13,012 bases of DNA from Pseudomonadota bacterium (GTDB taxonomy: Bacteria; Pseudomonadota; Alphaproteobacteria; Rhizobiales; Rhizobiaceae). Made by a program: the position numbers and the translations under genes. Below are positions 12,814 to 13,012 of this stretch, piece after piece (position 1 is the stretch's first letter; each line of letters begins with the position of its first letter). Below the pieces are notes generated by a model, which did not search any database, was not told the origin of the DNA, and was given only the letters and a program-made list of their open reading frames with translations. The stretch covers positions 1-13,012 of the forward strand of contig JAEWHQ010000132.1 of the NCBI GenBank assembly GCA_023387715.1, read 5' to 3'.

Positions 12814-12831
12814 TGGCAGAATTCTCCGCCA
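12814..12831. repeat. Imperfect dyad upstream of the MFS gene
   Basis: TGGCAGAATTCTCCGCCA is nearly symmetric: an AGAATTCT core flanked by TGGC and GCCA with one extra C-C pair on the right. It lies about 41 bases upstream of the TTG start, where an operator would be expected. No regulator gene is adjacent. Confidence 0.35.
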
Positions 12832-12869
12832 ATTATGGTAATTTTCATAATAAAAATATTTATTTTCAG

Positions 12870-12904
12870 TGCGTCACGCCTTTTTTCATAAAAAGAGTGA
12901 CGCA
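12870..12904 (-). terminator. Hairpin after the right-edge gene, probable terminator
   Basis: TGCGTCAC (12870-12877) pairs with GTGACGCA (12897-12904). After a small internal loop, CTTTTT (12880-12885) pairs with AAAAAG (12890-12895). It lies 22 bases past the minus-strand stop at 12927. The sequence after it on the minus strand is AT-rich but has no clean T-run. Confidence 0.55.
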
Positions 12905-12926
12905 AGGATTGAAAAAGCCTGAGTTA

Positions 12927-13012
12927 TCAGCGGAACAGTGCCTCGGCTTGCGCGCGGCTGCTTCCCCGTTGACTATGCTCTTCCCGCAGGCGATCAATCT
13001 CATGATGAAGCC
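12927..13012 (-). CDS. C-terminal end of a small protein, probably DUF1192 (partial)
   Basis: On the minus strand an open frame enters from the right edge and stops at TGA 12929-12927 after 27 residues. It reads LHHEIDRLREEH, then a Ser/Arg segment, and ends AQAEALFR. DUF1192 proteins of alphaproteobacteria end in a similar way, with an EIxRLxxE helix, a short basic Ser segment and an Ala-rich ALF(R) end. The start is outside the window, so length and identity cannot be confirmed. A hairpin follows 22 bases past the stop, as expected for a gene end. The frame itself is likely real, and the family name is tentative. Confidence 0.5.
   Translation of the reverse strand, partial: LHHEIDRLREEHSQRGSSRAQAEALFR

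Noticed and set aside
1..13012. Mobile element, phage, CRISPR, toxin-antitoxin or defence island
   Set aside because: I found no transposase, integrase, terminal inverted repeats with target duplications, spaced direct repeats or defence domains. The repeats present are short dyads and one hexamer repeat.

Overview
The window looks like chromosomal DNA of an alphaproteobacterium of the order Hyphomicrobiales (Rhizobiales), most likely near Brucellaceae/Bartonellaceae. The reasons are GapR (DUF2312), DUF1284, DUF1244 and DUF1036 family proteins, the DUF1036-pyk-TPR-rpmJ gene order, two exact copies of the alphaproteobacterial BioR operator, paired YdcH proteins, and a short Zn-ligand-poor L36. 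G+C looks close to one half by eye. I see no IS element, phage gene, CRISPR array, tRNA or rRNA. This is mainly conserved core genome, and the interest lies in regulatory and RNA signals between genes.

Layout, left to right. (1) 1-1479: the last 16 codons of an acyl-adenylate-forming enzyme, a 353-bp AT-rich control region with two BioR boxes, the biotin transporter gene bioY, a strong hairpin, and a Cys-rich DUF1284 gene. (2) 1482-2081: a bidirectional terminator, gapR on the minus strand, and upstream of it an overlooked 55-aa two-helix membrane protein. (3) 2155-4210: prpE (propionate-CoA ligase) behind an inverted repeat, ending in a bidirectional terminator. (4) 4230-5331: minus-strand pair FGase-DUF1244. 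(5) 5609-7554: DUF1036 and pyk, overlapping by ATGA. (6) 7573-8690: minus-strand TPR protein, an AT-rich terminator, and rpmJ. (7) 8891-10761: minus-strand purK, purE and a YdcH protein, with purE and purK one base apart. (8) 11011-11538: a divergent second YdcH gene, then about 340 bp without a protein gene that holds strong RNA structure and a plus-strand intrinsic terminator. (9) 11538-13012: an MFS transporter on the minus strand and the C-terminus of a probable DUF1192 protein.

Functionally the window mixes vitamin uptake under biotin control (bioY/BioR), propionate activation (prpE), the last step of glycolysis (pyk), the carboxylation steps of purine synthesis (purE/purK), translation (rpmJ), nucleoid architecture (gapR) and several small proteins of unknown role. 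The best candidates for something undescribed are the structured non-coding stretch at 11194-11538 (one structured RNA that might be 6S RNA by context, followed by a terminator-ended small RNA), the unannotated 55-aa membrane protein, and the two-site BioR architecture. I found no evidence for a new multi-gene system.
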